DNA of 64,000 bases, taken from contig NZ_LN929895.1 of assembly GCF_001493375.1 (NCBI RefSeq), positions 585,485-649,484 on the forward strand, read 5' to 3'. Shown in pieces: positions 53,958-63,983 of this stretch; positions within the stretch are counted from its first letter, which is position 1, and each line of letters opens with the position of its first letter. The notes below the pieces were generated by a model. It searched no databases. It was not told where the DNA came from and worked only from the letters and a program-made list of their open reading frames with translations. The position numbers were made by a program, and so were the translations under genes. Origin of the DNA: Streptomyces specialis (lineage in GTDB: Bacteria; Actinomycetota; Actinomycetes; Streptomycetales; Streptomycetaceae).

Positions 53958-55489
53958 CGCGCGGCCCCGACCAGCACGGTCCGGCGCCGGGCCCCGGCCG
54001 TGCCGGTGATCCGGGCGGCGGCGAGCTTGCCGGACAGCAGCACGGTCGGCACGCCGACGCCCGGCGTCGTGCCGCAGCCCGCCAGCACGGCGTTCGCCGT
54101 GCCCCGCACCAGATTCCGCGGCCGGAACGGGCCCGTCTGCGCGAAGGTGTGCGCGGCGGAGAACGGCGTTCCCGCCGCGTGCCCCGCGTCCGCCCAGTCG
54201 GCGGGCGTGATGAGGCACTCCGCCTCCACGGCCGCGCCCAGACCGGCCAGCCCCCGGCGTTCCAGCTCCGCGACCAGGCTGTCGCGGTACCGCGCGCCGA
54301 GGCCGTTCCGCCAGGCGCGGGCGTCCGGGCCGATGGCGGTGTTGGGGCACGGCGCCAGCACGTAGTGCAGGTGCCGACCGGGCGGCGCGAGCGACGGGTC
54401 GTGTGTCGTGGGGCGGGTGACCAGCAACGACGGGTCGCTCATCAGGCGGCCGGCGCGGGTCAGTTCCTCGAACGTGCCGTGCCAGGCGCCGCCGAACGAG
54501 AGCGTGTGATGCCCCAGCTCCGGCCAGGTGCGGTCGGTCCCGGCGTGCAGCACCACGGCGGACGGCGCGTGCCGCAGCGCCACCGGGCGGCGCGGGCGGC
54601 GGCCGAGCAGCCGGTACGCGACCGGCAGGTCGGGCGTCAGCACGACCGTGTCGCACGGCAGCCGCAGCCCCTGGGCGGTGTGGACGGCGGCGACGCGGGA
54701 AGCGTCGCCGGGGGACCGTTCCAGCCGCGTCACCTCGTGGCCGAAGTGGAACGCGGCGCCCGCCCCGGCCGCCGCGCCGGCCAGGGCGCGCGGCACCGCG
54801 TGCATGCCGCCGCGCGGGAACCAGACCCCGGCGACGGTGTCCATGTACGCGATCACGGCGTACGCGGCGAGGGCGCGGGCGGGCGGCACACCCGCGTACA
54901 GGGACTGGAAGGAGAAGACGCGGCGCAGCCGTTCGTCCGACAGGAACCGGCCGATCCGCGCGTCCAGGCGGCCGAAGCCGCCGAGCGCGGCGAGCCGGGC
55001 CAGGTCGGGGTGGAGGAGCTGGAGCGGGGAGTCGAAGTTGGCGTCGATGAAACGGGCGAGCTGCGCCCGGTACACGTCGGTGAGCCACTGCCGCAGCCGC
55101 CGGTACCCGGCCGCCTCGCGCGGCCCGGCGAACCGGCGCACCTCCTCCTCCATCGCCTCCGCGTCGGTGTGCACGTCGAGGCCCGAGCCGTCGGCGAACC
55201 GGGCGCGGTAGGCGGGGTGCAGGGGCACCAGCGCGAGGTGGTCGGCGGTCGTGGCGCCCACGGCGGCGAGCGCCTCCTCGATCAGCCCGGGCATGGTGAG
55301 CACGGTGGGGCCGGTGTCCATGCGGTAGCCGCCCCGGTCCAGGAGCCCGGCGCGCCCACCGGGCACGGCGGCCCGTTCGACGACGGTGACGCGGCGGCCC
55401 GCGCCGAGCAGGTGCAGGGCGGCGGCGAGGCCCGCCAGCCCGGCGCCGACGACCACGACGTGGTCGGTGCGCCCGCCGATCCGCCTCAC
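53954..55489 (-). CDS. crtI: Phytoene desaturase
   Basis: A 511-aa FAD-dependent desaturase converting phytoene to lycopene. The N-terminal dinucleotide fold [22 protein letters not shown], the [14 protein letters not shown] region and the C-terminal [24 protein letters not shown], characteristic of CrtI, are all present. It is the first gene of the crtI-crtB-DUF5914 operon, starting at GTG 55489. A 228-nt gap separates it from a TetR gene on the same strand. Confidence 0.94.
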   Translation of the reverse strand: MRRIGGRTDHVVVVGAGLAGLAAALHLLGAGRRVTVVERAAVPGGRAGLLDRGGYRMDTGPTVLTMPGLIEEALAAVGATTADHLALVPLHPAYRARFADGSGLDVHTDAEAMEEEVRRFAGPREAAGYRRLRQWLTDVYRAQLARFIDANFDSPLQLLHPDLARLAALGGFGRLDARIGRFLSDERLRRVFSFQSLYAGVPPARALAAYAVIAYMDTVAGVWFPRGGMHAVPRALAGAAAGAGAAFHFGHEVTRLERSPGDASRVAAVHTAQGLRLPCDTVVLTPDLPVAYRLLGRRPRRPVALRHAPSAVVLHAGTDRTWPELGHHTLSFGGAWHGTFEELTRAGRLMSDPSLLVTRPTTHDPSLAPPGRHLHYVLAPCPNTAIGPDARAWRNGLGARYRDSLVAELERRGLAGLGAAVEAECLITPADWADAGHAAGTPFSAAHTFAQTGPFRPRNLVRGTANAVLAGCGTTPGVGVPTVLLSGKLAAARITGTAGARRRTVLVGAAR

Positions 55490-55717
55490 CGCGCGGCCGC
55501 CCGGTCCGTGCGGGGGGCTGCGTCGCTTCGCATCGCGCTTCCTCTCGTCGCGTCCGCCGGGCGCCCGGGATGCGGCGGAATGCCGGGAAGGCGCCCTTCG
55601 TGCTCTTCCCCGGTGGGGGCGCGGCCGGACGGCGGGAGGCGCGAAGGCGCTCGAACGGGCGCGGCCCGAACGGCGGGACGCCCCGGATCGCGAGAAGGCT
55701 CAGGAAGGCAAGGGGGC

Positions 55718-56359
55718 TCAGGGGGACGAGGAGGGGCGGACGCGGGCGAAGCGGAACTCCAGTCCGTCGAGGAGCGCCTCCAGGCCCGTCTCGAAGGCGC
55801 CCTCGTCGATCTCCTGCTGGTGGTCCGCCAGCAGGTGCGCCTGGCCGAGGTGGGGATAGGCGCCGCTGTACAGGCTCGCGTCGGCCGGGAAGCCGGAGGC
55901 GAAGGAGCCGAGGGCCGAGCCGGTCACGAAGTACCGCATCAGCGCGCCGATCCGGGTGGCGTGCGGGCGGGGCCAGCCGCCCTCCACCAGCCCGCCGAAG
56001 ACCGCGTCGGCCAGCCGCAGCGCGCCCGGCCGGCGGCCGGGGCCGCGGGCCAGGACCGGGACGAGGTTGGGGTGGGCGGCCAGCGCCGCGCGGTAGGAGC
56101 GGGCCCAGTCGCGCAGCGCGGTCCGCCAGTCGAGGCGGCCGAACATCGAGATGTCGACCTGCGCGAGCACGCTGTCCGCGACCGCGTCGACCAGCTCGTC
56201 CATGGTGCGGAAGTGGTTGTACAGCGACGGCCCGCTCACGCCCAGCTCCGCCGCCAGCCGGCGCGTGGACAGCGCCGGCAGGCCCTCGGTGTCCGTGATC
56301 CGCAGCGCCGCCTCGACGATGCGGTCGCGGCTGAGCAGCGGGCGGCGCGGCCGGCCCAT
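55718..56359 (-). CDS. TetR-family repressor
   Basis: A 213-aa regulator. The HTH is [39 protein letters not shown], with a TetR_C-like helical domain ([27 protein letters not shown]). It starts at ATG 56359 and is divergent from the acyl-CoA dehydrogenase operon. A TAGCAGTGCTA palindrome at 56446-56456 near the operon promoter is the likely binding site, so it probably responds to an acyl-CoA or fatty acid (inference). It precedes the crt operon on the same strand, and read-through control cannot be excluded. Confidence 0.88.
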   Translation of the reverse strand: MGRPRRPLLSRDRIVEAALRITDTEGLPALSTRRLAAELGVSGPSLYNHFRTMDELVDAVADSVLAQVDISMFGRLDWRTALRDWARSYRAALAAHPNLVPVLARGPGRRPGALRLADAVFGGLVEGGWPRPHATRIGALMRYFVTGSALGSFASGFPADASLYSGAYPHLGQAHLLADHQQEIDEGAFETGLEALLDGLEFRFARVRPSSSP

Positions 56360-56445
56360 GACGCACCTCCGGGGCGGGCGAGCGGGATTCCTGGGAGGCT
56401 ACACGCTTCCCCGGGCCGGACCGGCCGTGTATCGTCCTGTAAAAC

Positions 56446-56456
56446 TAGCAGTGCTA
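56446..56456. promoter_or_regulatory. Putative TetR operator (TAGCAGTGCTA)
   Basis: A perfect 11-bp palindrome 34 nt before the acyl-CoA dehydrogenase start and between it and the divergent TetR gene. Confidence 0.65.
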
Positions 56457-56489
56457 ATCAAATGGTCCGATCGTCACGGAGTGCCCGCC

Positions 56490-57638
56490 ATGAACCTGGA
56501 GCTCGACGAGGAACAGGTGGCCGTCCGGCGGCTGGCCGCCGAGTTCACCGACCGGGAGATCGTGCCCCACGCCACCGCGTGGGACCGCGCCGAGTCCGTC
56601 GACCGCGCCATCGTCGGCAAGCTCGGCGCGCTGGGCTTCCTGGGGCTGACCATCCCCGAGGAGTACGGCGGCTCGGGCGGCGACCACCTCGGGTACTGCC
56701 TGGTCCTGGAGGAGCTGGGCCGCGGCGACTCCGCGGTGCGCGGCATCGTCTCCGTCTCCCTCGGCCTGGTCGCCAAGTCGATCAGCTCCTACGGCGACGA
56801 GAAGCAGAAGCGCGAGTGGCTGCCGCGGCTCTGCTCCGGCGAGGCCCTGGCCTGCTTCGGCCTCACCGAGCCGGGCACCGGCTCCGACGCCGGGAACCTC
56901 GCCACCCGCGCGGTCCGGGCCGGCGCGGACTGGCTGCTGACCGGCTCGAAGATGTTCATCACCAACGGCACCTGGGCCGACGTCGTCCTCGTCTTCGCCC
57001 GCACCGGCGGTCCGGGACCGAAGGGCGTCACCGCGTTCCTCGTGCCCACCTCCGCGCGCGGCCTGGAGCGCCGCACCGTGCACGGCAAGCTCGGGCTGCG
57101 CGGCCAGCCCACCGCCGAGCTGACGTTCGACAACGTACGGGTGCCCGACAGCGCCCGGCTCGGCGCCGAGGGCCAGGGCTTCAAGGTGGCGATGGCCGCC
57201 CTCGCCAAGGGCCGGATGTCGGTCGCCATCGGCTGCGTCGGCATCGCCCGCGCCAGCCTGGAGGCGGCCGTGACGTACGCGGGCCAGCGCGAGCAGTTCG
57301 GCAAGCCGATCGCCTCCCACCAGCTCGTCCAGGAGCTGCTGGCCGACATCCGCGTCGAGACCGACGCGGCGCGGCTGCTGACCTGGCGGGTGGCCGACCT
57401 CATCGACCGGGGGCAGCCGTTCGCCACCGAGTCCTCCATAGCGAAGCTCTACGCCAGCGAGGCGGCGGTCCGGGCGGCGAGCAACGCCCTCCAGGTGTTC
57501 GGCGGCTACGGCTACATCGACGAGTACCCGGTCAGCAAGTACCTGCGCGACGCCCGCGTGATGACCCTGTACGAAGGCACCAGCCAGATCCAGAAGCTCA
57601 TCATCGGGCGGGACCTGACGGGCGTCAGCGCCTTCTAG
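56490..57638 (+). CDS. Acyl-CoA dehydrogenase
   Basis: A 382-aa FAD enzyme that introduces the alpha-beta double bond in acyl-CoAs. Typical motifs are [60 protein letters not shown] and the C-terminal [39 protein letters not shown]. The catalytic base is the Glu in YEGTS. ATG 56490 has GGAG 8 nt upstream. First gene of an operon with a thiolase (28 nt) and an SDR; together they could carry out part of a beta-oxidation or carboxylic-acid degradation route. Confidence 0.95.
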   Translation: MNLELDEEQVAVRRLAAEFTDREIVPHATAWDRAESVDRAIVGKLGALGFLGLTIPEEYGGSGGDHLGYCLVLEELGRGDSAVRGIVSVSLGLVAKSISSYGDEKQKREWLPRLCSGEALACFGLTEPGTGSDAGNLATRAVRAGADWLLTGSKMFITNGTWADVVLVFARTGGPGPKGVTAFLVPTSARGLERRTVHGKLGLRGQPTAELTFDNVRVPDSARLGAEGQGFKVAMAALAKGRMSVAIGCVGIARASLEAAVTYAGQREQFGKPIASHQLVQELLADIRVETDAARLLTWRVADLIDRGQPFATESSIAKLYASEAAVRAASNALQVFGGYGYIDEYPVSKYLRDARVMTLYEGTSQIQKLIIGRDLTGVSAF

Positions 57639-57666
57639 GCCACGGCAGACGGGACCCTTACGCACC

Positions 57667-58854
57667 ATGCGCACCGTTCATTTCGTCGCCGCCCGCCGCA
57701 CCCCCATCGGGCGGCTGCGCGGCGCCCTGTCCACCGTCCGGCCCGACGACCTCGCCGCCACCGTCGTGCGCGGCCTGCTCGCCGACGTGCCGGCCCTCGA
57801 CCCGGCCCGGATCGACGACGTCTACTGGGGCGCCGCCAACCAGGCCGGCGAGGACAACCGCAATGTCGCCCGGATGGCCGTCCTGCTCGCCGGGCTGCCC
57901 GAGTCCGTCCCCGGCGCCACCGTCAACCGGCTGTGCGCCTCCGGCCTGGAGGCCGTCACCTCCGGGGCCCGCGCCGTCGCCGCCGGGGAGGCGGACATCG
58001 TGCTGGCGGGCGGCTCGGAGTCGATGAGCCGCGCGCCGTTCGTCGTGCCGCGCCCGGACGAGGCGCTGCCGAGGGCGCTGACGACGTACGACACCCGGCT
58101 CGGCTGGCGGCTGACCAACCCGCTGATGAAGGAGCTGCACGGCGTCCTCGCCATGGGCGAGACCGCCGAGGAGGTCGCCGCGCGGTACGGGGTCAGCCGT
58201 CAGGACCAGGACGCGTTCGCGCTGCGCAGCCATCTGCGGGCGGCCGAGGCGCGCGGGAAGGGCCTGTTCGACGGCGAGATCCTGCCCGTCACCCGGCCCG
58301 ACGGCGTCGTGGTGGACCGGGACGAGGGCATCCGCGAGGACACCACCGCCGAGCGGCTGGCCGGGCTCAAGCCGGTCTTCCGCGACGGCGGCAGCGTCAC
58401 CGCGGGCAACTCCTCGCCGATGAACGACGGCGCCGCCGGTCTGCTGCTGATGAGCGACGAGGCCGTGCGCGAGCTGGGCCTCACGCCGCTCGGCCGGTAC
58501 GCGGGCGGCGCCAGCGCGGGCGTCCACCCCGACGTCATGGGCATCGGCCCGGTGCCCGCCACCCGCCGGGTGCTGGCCCGCGCCGGCCGGAGCGTCGAGT
58601 CGGTCGAGACGGCCGAGGTCAACGAGGCGTTCGCGGCCCAGGCCCTGGCGTCCGTCCGGGAGCTGGGCCTCGACCCGGAGCTGGTCAACCCCGACGGCGG
58701 CGCCATCGCGCTCGGCCACCCGCTGGGGTGTTCCGGCGCCCGCATCCTCACCACCCTGCTGCACCGCATGGCCCGCACCGGTGCCCGGCGCGGCCTGGCG
58801 ACGATGTGCGTCGGCGTCGGCCAGGGCAGCGCCGTGCTGGTCGACCGCGACTGA
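57667..58854 (+). CDS. Acetyl-CoA acyltransferase (thiolase)
   Basis: A 395-aa thiolase II. The nucleophilic Cys is in [13 protein letters not shown], the catalytic His in [15 protein letters not shown] and the second Cys in [13 protein letters not shown]. It cleaves 3-ketoacyl-CoA or acts in the beta-ketoadipyl route. ATG 57667. The gap to the next gene holds a short imperfect GACTGAGACCG repeat (58849-58890). Confidence 0.94.
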   Translation: MRTVHFVAARRTPIGRLRGALSTVRPDDLAATVVRGLLADVPALDPARIDDVYWGAANQAGEDNRNVARMAVLLAGLPESVPGATVNRLCASGLEAVTSGARAVAAGEADIVLAGGSESMSRAPFVVPRPDEALPRALTTYDTRLGWRLTNPLMKELHGVLAMGETAEEVAARYGVSRQDQDAFALRSHLRAAEARGKGLFDGEILPVTRPDGVVVDRDEGIREDTTAERLAGLKPVFRDGGSVTAGNSSPMNDGAAGLLLMSDEAVRELGLTPLGRYAGGASAGVHPDVMGIGPVPATRRVLARAGRSVESVETAEVNEAFAAQALASVRELGLDPELVNPDGGAIALGHPLGCSGARILTTLLHRMARTGARRGLATMCVGVGQGSAVLVDRD

Positions 58855-58930
58855 GACCGCGACCGGGACTGAGACCGGGACTGAGACCGCGCCCGGAGAT
58901 CGGGTCCACCCACCACCGAGGAGAGTTTCC

Positions 58931-59689
58931 GTGAGCAGGTTCACCGGCAGGACCGCCGTCGTCACCGGCGCCGCGCAGGGCATCGGCGCCGCCACCGCCC
59001 GCCGACTGGCCGGCGAGGGCGCCGCCGTCGCCGTGGTCGACCTGACCGCCGAGCGCGCCGAGCCCGTCGCCGCGCGCATCCGCGAGGAGGGCGGCAAGGC
59101 CCTCGCCTACGGCTGCGACGTCGCGGACGAGGACGCGGTGCGCGCCGCGTTCGACCGCGTCGCCGAGGACTTCGGCGGCCTGCACATCCTCGTCAACAAC
59201 GCGGGCATCACCCGGGACAACCTCTTCTTCCGGATGCCGAAGGCCGACTGGGACGCGGTGCTGGGCGTCAACCTCACCAGCGCCTTCATCTGCGCCCAGG
59301 CCGCGCAGGTCCGCATGGTCGAGCAGCGCTACGGCAAGATCGTCTCGCTCAGCAGCCGGTCCGCCCTCGGCAACCGGGGCCAGGCGAACTACGCCGCGGC
59401 CAAGGCCGGCATCCAGGGCCTGACCGCGACCCTCGCCATCGAGCTGGGCCCGTACAACATCAACGTCAACGCCGTCGCCCCCGGCTACATCGCCACCTCC
59501 ATGACGGCCGCCACCGCCGCCCGCGTCGGCGCCTCGGCCGAGGAGCACCAGCGGGCCGTCGCCGAGCGCACCCCGCTGCGGCGGGTCGGGCAGCCGGAGG
59601 AGATCGCGGCCGTGGTGGCGTTCCTCGCCAGCGACGACGCGTCGTACGTCAGCGGCCAGACGCTCTACGTCAACGGCGGGGCTCGCTGA
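58931..59689 (+). CDS. SDR-family 3-oxoacyl reductase (FabG-like)
   Basis: A 252-aa short-chain dehydrogenase. The cofactor motif is TGAAQGIG, followed by NNAG, the catalytic Ser in SLSSRSALG, the YxxxK in YAAAKAG and NAVAPGYIATSM. It reduces a 3-oxoacyl-CoA/ACP or oxidises the hydroxy form with NAD(P). GTG 58931. Third gene of the acyl-CoA dehydrogenase operon. Its end overlaps the convergent PucR gene by 20 nt. Confidence 0.93.
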   Translation: MSRFTGRTAVVTGAAQGIGAATARRLAGEGAAVAVVDLTAERAEPVAARIREEGGKALAYGCDVADEDAVRAAFDRVAEDFGGLHILVNNAGITRDNLFFRMPKADWDAVLGVNLTSAFICAQAAQVRMVEQRYGKIVSLSSRSALGNRGQANYAAAKAGIQGLTATLAIELGPYNINVNAVAPGYIATSMTAATAARVGASAEEHQRAVAERTPLRRVGQPEEIAAVVAFLASDDASYVSGQTLYVNGGAR

Positions 59690-60881
59690 CGCCCAGCGCC
59701 CGGGTGCGCAGCGCCAGCATCGCCTGGAACCGGAACGCCGGATCGGACAGCCGGGTCCCGAACAGGTCCTCCAGTTGCCGGATGCGGTACCGGGCGGTCT
59801 GCGGGTGGATGTGCAGCGTCTCCGCCACCTCGGGGGCGGTCCGCCGCCAGGACATCAGCAGCGCGTCCAGCGTCTCGGCGAGGCGGGCCGCCTTCCCCGG
59901 CGTCAGGTGCCGCAGCGGGTACAGGGCGCGGTCGGCGACCAGGTTCCCCACGGGCGCGCCGTTGAGCAGGTGCACGTCGACCAGATGATCGGCGGCGTCC
60001 ACCATGCCCTGCGGGCCGCGCGGCGACCGGCGCAGCAGCTTCAGCGCCAGCCGGGCGCAGTGCAGCGAGATCCACGCCCGCTCCGGCGGCACGGTCGGGC
60101 CGAGCACGGCGGGCGTGGCGTCGCCGAGGGCCTGCCGCAGCCGGGTCACCCGCCCGCTCGTCTCGGGGTCGGGCACGATCAGGTGCAGCACGTTGCCGCG
60201 CCGCAGCGACAGGATCTCCTCGTCGGAACCGGCCGGGGCCTCCGTCATGGAGGGCACCACGACGCAGGCGACACGCTCCGGCCACGGCCACTTCGCGCGG
60301 GCCGCGAGCAGCTCGACCGGCTCGGCCGAACCGGCCGGGCCGGGCTCCAGAAGCCGCTCCGCCAGCAGGCGGCGGGCGCGGGGCACATCGCCGACCATCT
60401 TGGCCATGGCCGCCGAGTACCCCCTGACCGCCTCCTCAGACAGGGCGCTGATGTGGACGAGGACCGCGTCACTGAGGCTGATCAGCACTTCTTCGGGGAA
60501 CGAGGCGGCGCGGGCGACCGCCACGTACTGGCGGGCGGCGACCCGGGCGCCCACGCGGTAGGCGGCCTGGAGCAGGTCGGTGCTCCGCCCGTTGAGGTAC
60601 TCCAGGCGGCCCAGCCGCTGGAAGTAGTCCGCGTGGTGGTCCTGCGAGCTGTCCGGGTCCTCGATGAGCTCCACGAACTGTTCCAGCGCGCGCCGCACGG
60701 TCGTCACCAGGTCACGGCCCACGGCCGAGTCGAGAGGCTGCCGGTAGGCGTCGACCTCTCTTCGGATCGAGCTGATGATCTCGGCCTCGATCTCGCCCAG
60801 GCGCGGTCGCAGGAGCCCCGCCAGCGCGGGCGGCAGATCGCGCCAGGGGTTCTGGGTGATCGCGGCTTCGGTGCGTGGCAT
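59670..60881 (-). CDS. PucR/CdaR-family transcriptional regulator
   Basis: A 403-aa regulator. The N-terminal region is helical (RsbT co-antagonist-like, MPRTEAAITQNPWRDLPPAL...), the centre a GGDEF-like/PucR domain, and the C-terminal HTH_30 is TLDALLMSWRRTAPEVAETLHIHPQTARYRIRQLEDLFG. ATG 60881 is chosen because the longer frame to 60953 is not protein-like. It converges on the SDR gene and could sense an acyl or aromatic intermediate for that operon (inference). Confidence 0.9.
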   Translation of the reverse strand: MPRTEAAITQNPWRDLPPALAGLLRPRLGEIEAEIISSIRREVDAYRQPLDSAVGRDLVTTVRRALEQFVELIEDPDSSQDHHADYFQRLGRLEYLNGRSTDLLQAAYRVGARVAARQYVAVARAASFPEEVLISLSDAVLVHISALSEEAVRGYSAAMAKMVGDVPRARRLLAERLLEPGPAGSAEPVELLAARAKWPWPERVACVVVPSMTEAPAGSDEEILSLRRGNVLHLIVPDPETSGRVTRLRQALGDATPAVLGPTVPPERAWISLHCARLALKLLRRSPRGPQGMVDAADHLVDVHLLNGAPVGNLVADRALYPLRHLTPGKAARLAETLDALLMSWRRTAPEVAETLHIHPQTARYRIRQLEDLFGTRLSDPAFRFQAMLALRTRALGVSEPRR

Positions 60882-61338
60882 CGCGGCCCTTCCAGACGAC
60901 GGACGTGAGGAAACCAGCCACTCCGGTCGGCAGTCGGTGGTCGGTGGCGCCACGGCGGAGGCCGGCCGGCGCTGTTAGTTACTCAACGGTAACGGCCTGA
61001 TCAGAGCCGGGGAAGAGCGGGGACACGAGACACTGAGCCGGGTGAGCCCTCTGTGCCGCATACCGCTCAGGTCCTTGAGCGGGACCGCGTGAACCTTGCT
61101 AAGGCCCTGACAAGTTTCCGCCCGGAGCCTGCCCGGGAGCCGGGCGGGTGGGTCAGGATGCGGCTCCGGCCGGCCGCCCAGGCGGCGGGTGGCGGGACGC
61201 CGGGCGGGCCGCGCCGCCGGGCCCGGGTGGCCGTCCGTCCCTCCCTCACGGACGGCCACCCGCACCTCTTTTCCGCCGGTCCGGCTCCGCGGAAGCCGGT
61301 TTTGTTCGGCCCGGCCCGGACGGGGTAGCCGCACTCGC
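60882..61338. other. Non-coding gap with a terminator-like hairpin
   Basis: 457 nt between the divergent PucR and GCS2-ligase genes. It contains the 14-bp hairpin at 61225-61261 and otherwise no gene that could be supported. Promoters for both genes must lie here. Confidence 0.55.
61225..61261 (+). terminator. Strong hairpin upstream of the GCS2 gene
   Basis: Perfect 14-bp stem GGGTGGCCGTCCGT / ACGGACGGCCACCC with a 9-nt loop, followed by CTCTTTTCC. It is 77 nt before the next start, so it could be a terminator or a 5'-leader attenuator. Confidence 0.65.
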
Positions 61339-62415
61339 GTGCGAACCATTGGTGTAGAGGAAGAATTGCTGCTCGTCGACGCGGAGTCCGCCCGGCCGCG
61401 CGCCGTCGCGGGCGCCGTGCTGGCCGGGGCGGACGAGGAGGCCGACGAGGTCGTGGCCGAGCTCCAGCAGCAGCAACTGGAGACGAACACCACCCCGTGC
61501 GCCACGCTCCCCGAACTCCGCGCGGAGATCCGGGGCTGGCGCCGCCGCGCCGACGAACTCGCCGCGAAGGAGGGCGCCGAAGTCGCCGCGCTGGGCACCT
61601 CGCCGCTCCCCGTCGCGCCCGAGCTGACGCCCGGCGGCCGGTACCGGCGGATGGCCGAGGCGTTCGGCCTCACGGCTCAGGAGCAGCTCACCTGCGGTTG
61701 CCACATCCACGTCCAGGTCGAGTCCGACGAGGAGGGCGTCGCCGTCCTGGACCGGATCCGCGTCCGGCTGGCGCCGCTGCTGGCGCTCAGCGCCAACTCC
61801 CCGCTCTGGCAGGGCTGGGACTCCGGCTACGCCAGCTACCGCTACCAGGTCTTCGGCCGCTGGCCGACCACCGGGCCGACCCCGGCGTTCGGCTCCGCCG
61901 AGGGCTACCACGGCACGGTCTCCCGCCTCCTGGCCACCGGCACCCTGCTGGACCAGGGCATGGTCTACTTCGACGCCCGGCTCTCGGCCCGCTACCCGAC
62001 GCTGGAGGTCCGGATCAACGACGTCTGCCAGGACGCGGACGACGTCGTCCTGCTGGCGGGCCTGGTGCGTGGCCTGGTCGAGACGGCGGCCCGCGAGTGG
62101 CGGGACGGCGTGCCCGCGCCGGAGGCCGACACCGGCCTGCTGCGCCTGGCCGCCTGGCGGGCCAGCCGCTCCGGCCTGGACGGCGCGCTGCTCCACCCGG
62201 CGACGCAACGCCCCGCCGCCGCCCGCGAGGTCGTCGAGGAGCTGGTGGACCACGTGGCGGACGCCCTGCGCGACGCGGGCGATCTGGAACTGGTCCGCTC
62301 CGGCGTGGAACGCCTGCTGATCGACGGCAACGGCGCCGCCCGCCAGCGCGCGGCCCACCACCGCGGCGGCCCCACCGAAGCGGTCCGCGACGCGGTCGCC
62401 CGCACCCGCGCGTAG
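61339..62415 (+). CDS. Carboxylate-amine ligase, YbdK/GCS2 family
   Basis: A 358-aa glutamate-cysteine-ligase-2-type enzyme. The start MRTIGVEEELLLVD, the EQLTCGCHIHVQV metal/substrate region and YPTLEVRINDVCQD are family signatures. It forms an amide between a carboxylate such as glutamate and an amine using ATP; the amine is not known. GTG 61339 is chosen because the conserved GVEEE motif follows at once and the frame upstream crosses the hairpin. Confidence 0.92.
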   Translation: MRTIGVEEELLLVDAESARPRAVAGAVLAGADEEADEVVAELQQQQLETNTTPCATLPELRAEIRGWRRRADELAAKEGAEVAALGTSPLPVAPELTPGGRYRRMAEAFGLTAQEQLTCGCHIHVQVESDEEGVAVLDRIRVRLAPLLALSANSPLWQGWDSGYASYRYQVFGRWPTTGPTPAFGSAEGYHGTVSRLLATGTLLDQGMVYFDARLSARYPTLEVRINDVCQDADDVVLLAGLVRGLVETAAREWRDGVPAPEADTGLLRLAAWRASRSGLDGALLHPATQRPAAAREVVEELVDHVADALRDAGDLELVRSGVERLLIDGNGAARQRAAHHRGGPTEAVRDAVARTRA

Positions 62416-62683
62416 GGCCGCCGTTCCGGCCTCCGCGGGGCCAGGCGCCCTGGGCGGGGAAGGGACGCGGTTTGGCCGGGCTCCCGGATGTGCGCGAGTA
62501 CGGCGCCGCCGCGTACGGGCCCCGAGCCGCGCTACCGCCCATGCCCGGGGGCCTGGGACCACGCGGCCTGATCCACCAGGCCCCGGAAGCCCCCGGTGCG
62601 CGCCCTTGGCGTTACTCGGGGCGGAACCGGGGCACCCGATCAGTTGTCGCCGGATACACAAAAAGGGGAAGGAGCTGGTCGAC

Positions 62684-62866
62684 ATGGCAGCAGGCAAGAG
62701 GCTCGTGCGCGGCGCGATCGTCATGCTGGGTGCCAAGGCGCTCCGTTCGCGCCGGCGCCCCGGGACCACGTCGCCCGGAACCCGGGCGGGTGGCGGCTCA
62801 GGAGCGGCCGGTGTGGTGAGCCGCCTGGTGAGCAAGCAGTTGCGCGGACGGCGCGGGCGGTACTGA
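62684..62866 (+). CDS. Small basic protein
   Basis: A 60-aa protein rich in Arg, Lys and Gly: MAAGKRLVRGAIVMLGAKAL, then a flexible RRRPGTTSPGTRAGGGSG and ending QLRGRRGRY. ATG 62684 follows GGAAGGAG at 10-nt spacing. No family is recognised; the amphipathic N-terminus and basic tail suggest membrane or nucleic-acid binding. It ends just before a strong terminator, which supports it being a real gene. Confidence 0.65.
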   Translation: MAAGKRLVRGAIVMLGAKALRSRRRPGTTSPGTRAGGGSGAAGVVSRLVSKQLRGRRGRY

Positions 62867-62894
62867 GCGCCGCACGGCGCCGAGCGCCGGACCG

Positions 62895-62926
62895 CCGGAG
62901 GGCACCCGTCCCGGGGTGCCCTCCGG
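62895..62926. terminator. Terminator after the small basic protein
   Basis: Perfect 13-bp stem CCGGAGGGCACCC / GGGTGCCCTCCGG with a 6-nt loop, 28 nt after the small gene and before the convergent WYL gene. Confidence 0.8.
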
Positions 62927-62966
62927 TGTGCTGTGGTCGGGCGGGCCGTGGTCGGGCGGGCTGTCG

Positions 62967-63941
62967 TCAGTCCCCCGCCGCCCGCCGGTAGCGGTCGGCC
63001 AGCCGCCGCAGCGCGTCGGCCAGTTCGGGCTCCGCCGAGGCGTCGAAGTCCACCCCCAGCACGCTCAGCCACTCCGCCATCGTCTCCGGCCGGTCCGCGC
63101 CCGTCCGCAGCACGCACGTCCGTTCGTCCACGGCCTCCACCGTCCCGACCCACGGCGGCAGCCGTTCCGCCACGGCCTCCGCCGGGGCGTGCAGCACCAC
63201 CCGCGCCCGGTACCGCCACGGCGCGGTCGCCACCCCGCGCGAGACGTACGCCGCGACGTCCTCGTCCGGCAGCGGCCTCGGCGCGAACCTCGGGCCCGTC
63301 GGGACGCGCGGCTCCATCCGGTCCACCCGGAACGTCCGCCAGTCCGCCCGCCCGGTGTCCCACGCGATCAGGTACCAGCGGCGCCCCCACGTCACCAGCC
63401 GGTACGGCTCCACGTCGCGGCGCCCGGCCGTTCCGTCGTGCGCCCGGTAGTCGAACCGCAGCCGCTCCCGGTCCCGGCAGGCCGCCGCGATCGTCGTCAG
63501 CAGCTCCGGCGGTACACCGCGGTCGCCCGGCCCCGGCCGCCGGCCGGGACCGACCGCGACCGTGTACGCCTGGAGCGCGCCGACGCGGCGGCGCAGGCGC
63601 GGCGGCAGCACCTGCTCCAGCTTGGCCAGCGCCCGCAGCGACGACTCCTCGATCCCCTCGACCGAGCCGCCGGTCGCGGTGCGCAGGCCGACCGCGACGG
63701 CGACGGCCTCGTCGTCGTCCAGCAGCAGCGGCGGCAGCGAACTGCCCGCGCCCAGGCGGTAGCCGCCGACCACGCCCCGGGTGGCGTGGACGGGATAGCC
63801 GAGCCGCCGCAGCCGCTCGATGTCGTTGCGGATTGTCCGGGTGGTCACCTCCAGGCGTTCGGCCAGGTCGGCGCCGGTCCAGTCGCGCGGCGTCTGGAGA
63901 AGGGAGAGGAGGCGCAGCAGGCGCGCGGAGGTTTCGAGCAT
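62967..63941 (-). CDS. WYL-domain transcriptional regulator (YafY-like)
   Basis: A 324-aa regulator. The N-terminal HTH_11 is RLLRLLSLLQTPRDWTGADLAERLEVTTRTIRNDIERLRRLGYPV, the WYL region contains VTWGRRWYLIAWD, and a WCX-like end closes the protein. The WYL fold binds a ligand or nucleic acid. Start 63941 (ATG). The inverted repeat at 63965-63983 just upstream is probably its operator, controlling itself and a divergent gene beyond the window. Confidence 0.9.
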   Translation of the reverse strand: MLETSARLLRLLSLLQTPRDWTGADLAERLEVTTRTIRNDIERLRRLGYPVHATRGVVGGYRLGAGSSLPPLLLDDDEAVAVAVGLRTATGGSVEGIEESSLRALAKLEQVLPPRLRRRVGALQAYTVAVGPGRRPGPGDRGVPPELLTTIAAACRDRERLRFDYRAHDGTAGRRDVEPYRLVTWGRRWYLIAWDTGRADWRTFRVDRMEPRVPTGPRFAPRPLPDEDVAAYVSRGVATAPWRYRARVVLHAPAEAVAERLPPWVGTVEAVDERTCVLRTGADRPETMAEWLSVLGVDFDASAEPELADALRRLADRYRRAAGD

Positions 63942-63964
63942 GTTCCCCAGTCTGCCGCGCGATA

Positions 63965-63983
63965 TAGGAACGGACTGTTCCTA
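63965..63983. promoter_or_regulatory. Operator-like repeat TAGGAAC-N5-GTTCCTA
   Basis: Perfect 7-bp arms with a 5-nt spacer, 24 nt upstream of the WYL gene start. Candidate autoregulatory site. Confidence 0.7.

Noticed and set aside
58849..58890. Short GACTGAGACCG repeats between thiolase and SDR genes as regulatory iterons
   Set aside because: Only three or four imperfect copies overlapping the thiolase stop; no symmetry or spacing typical of binding sites.
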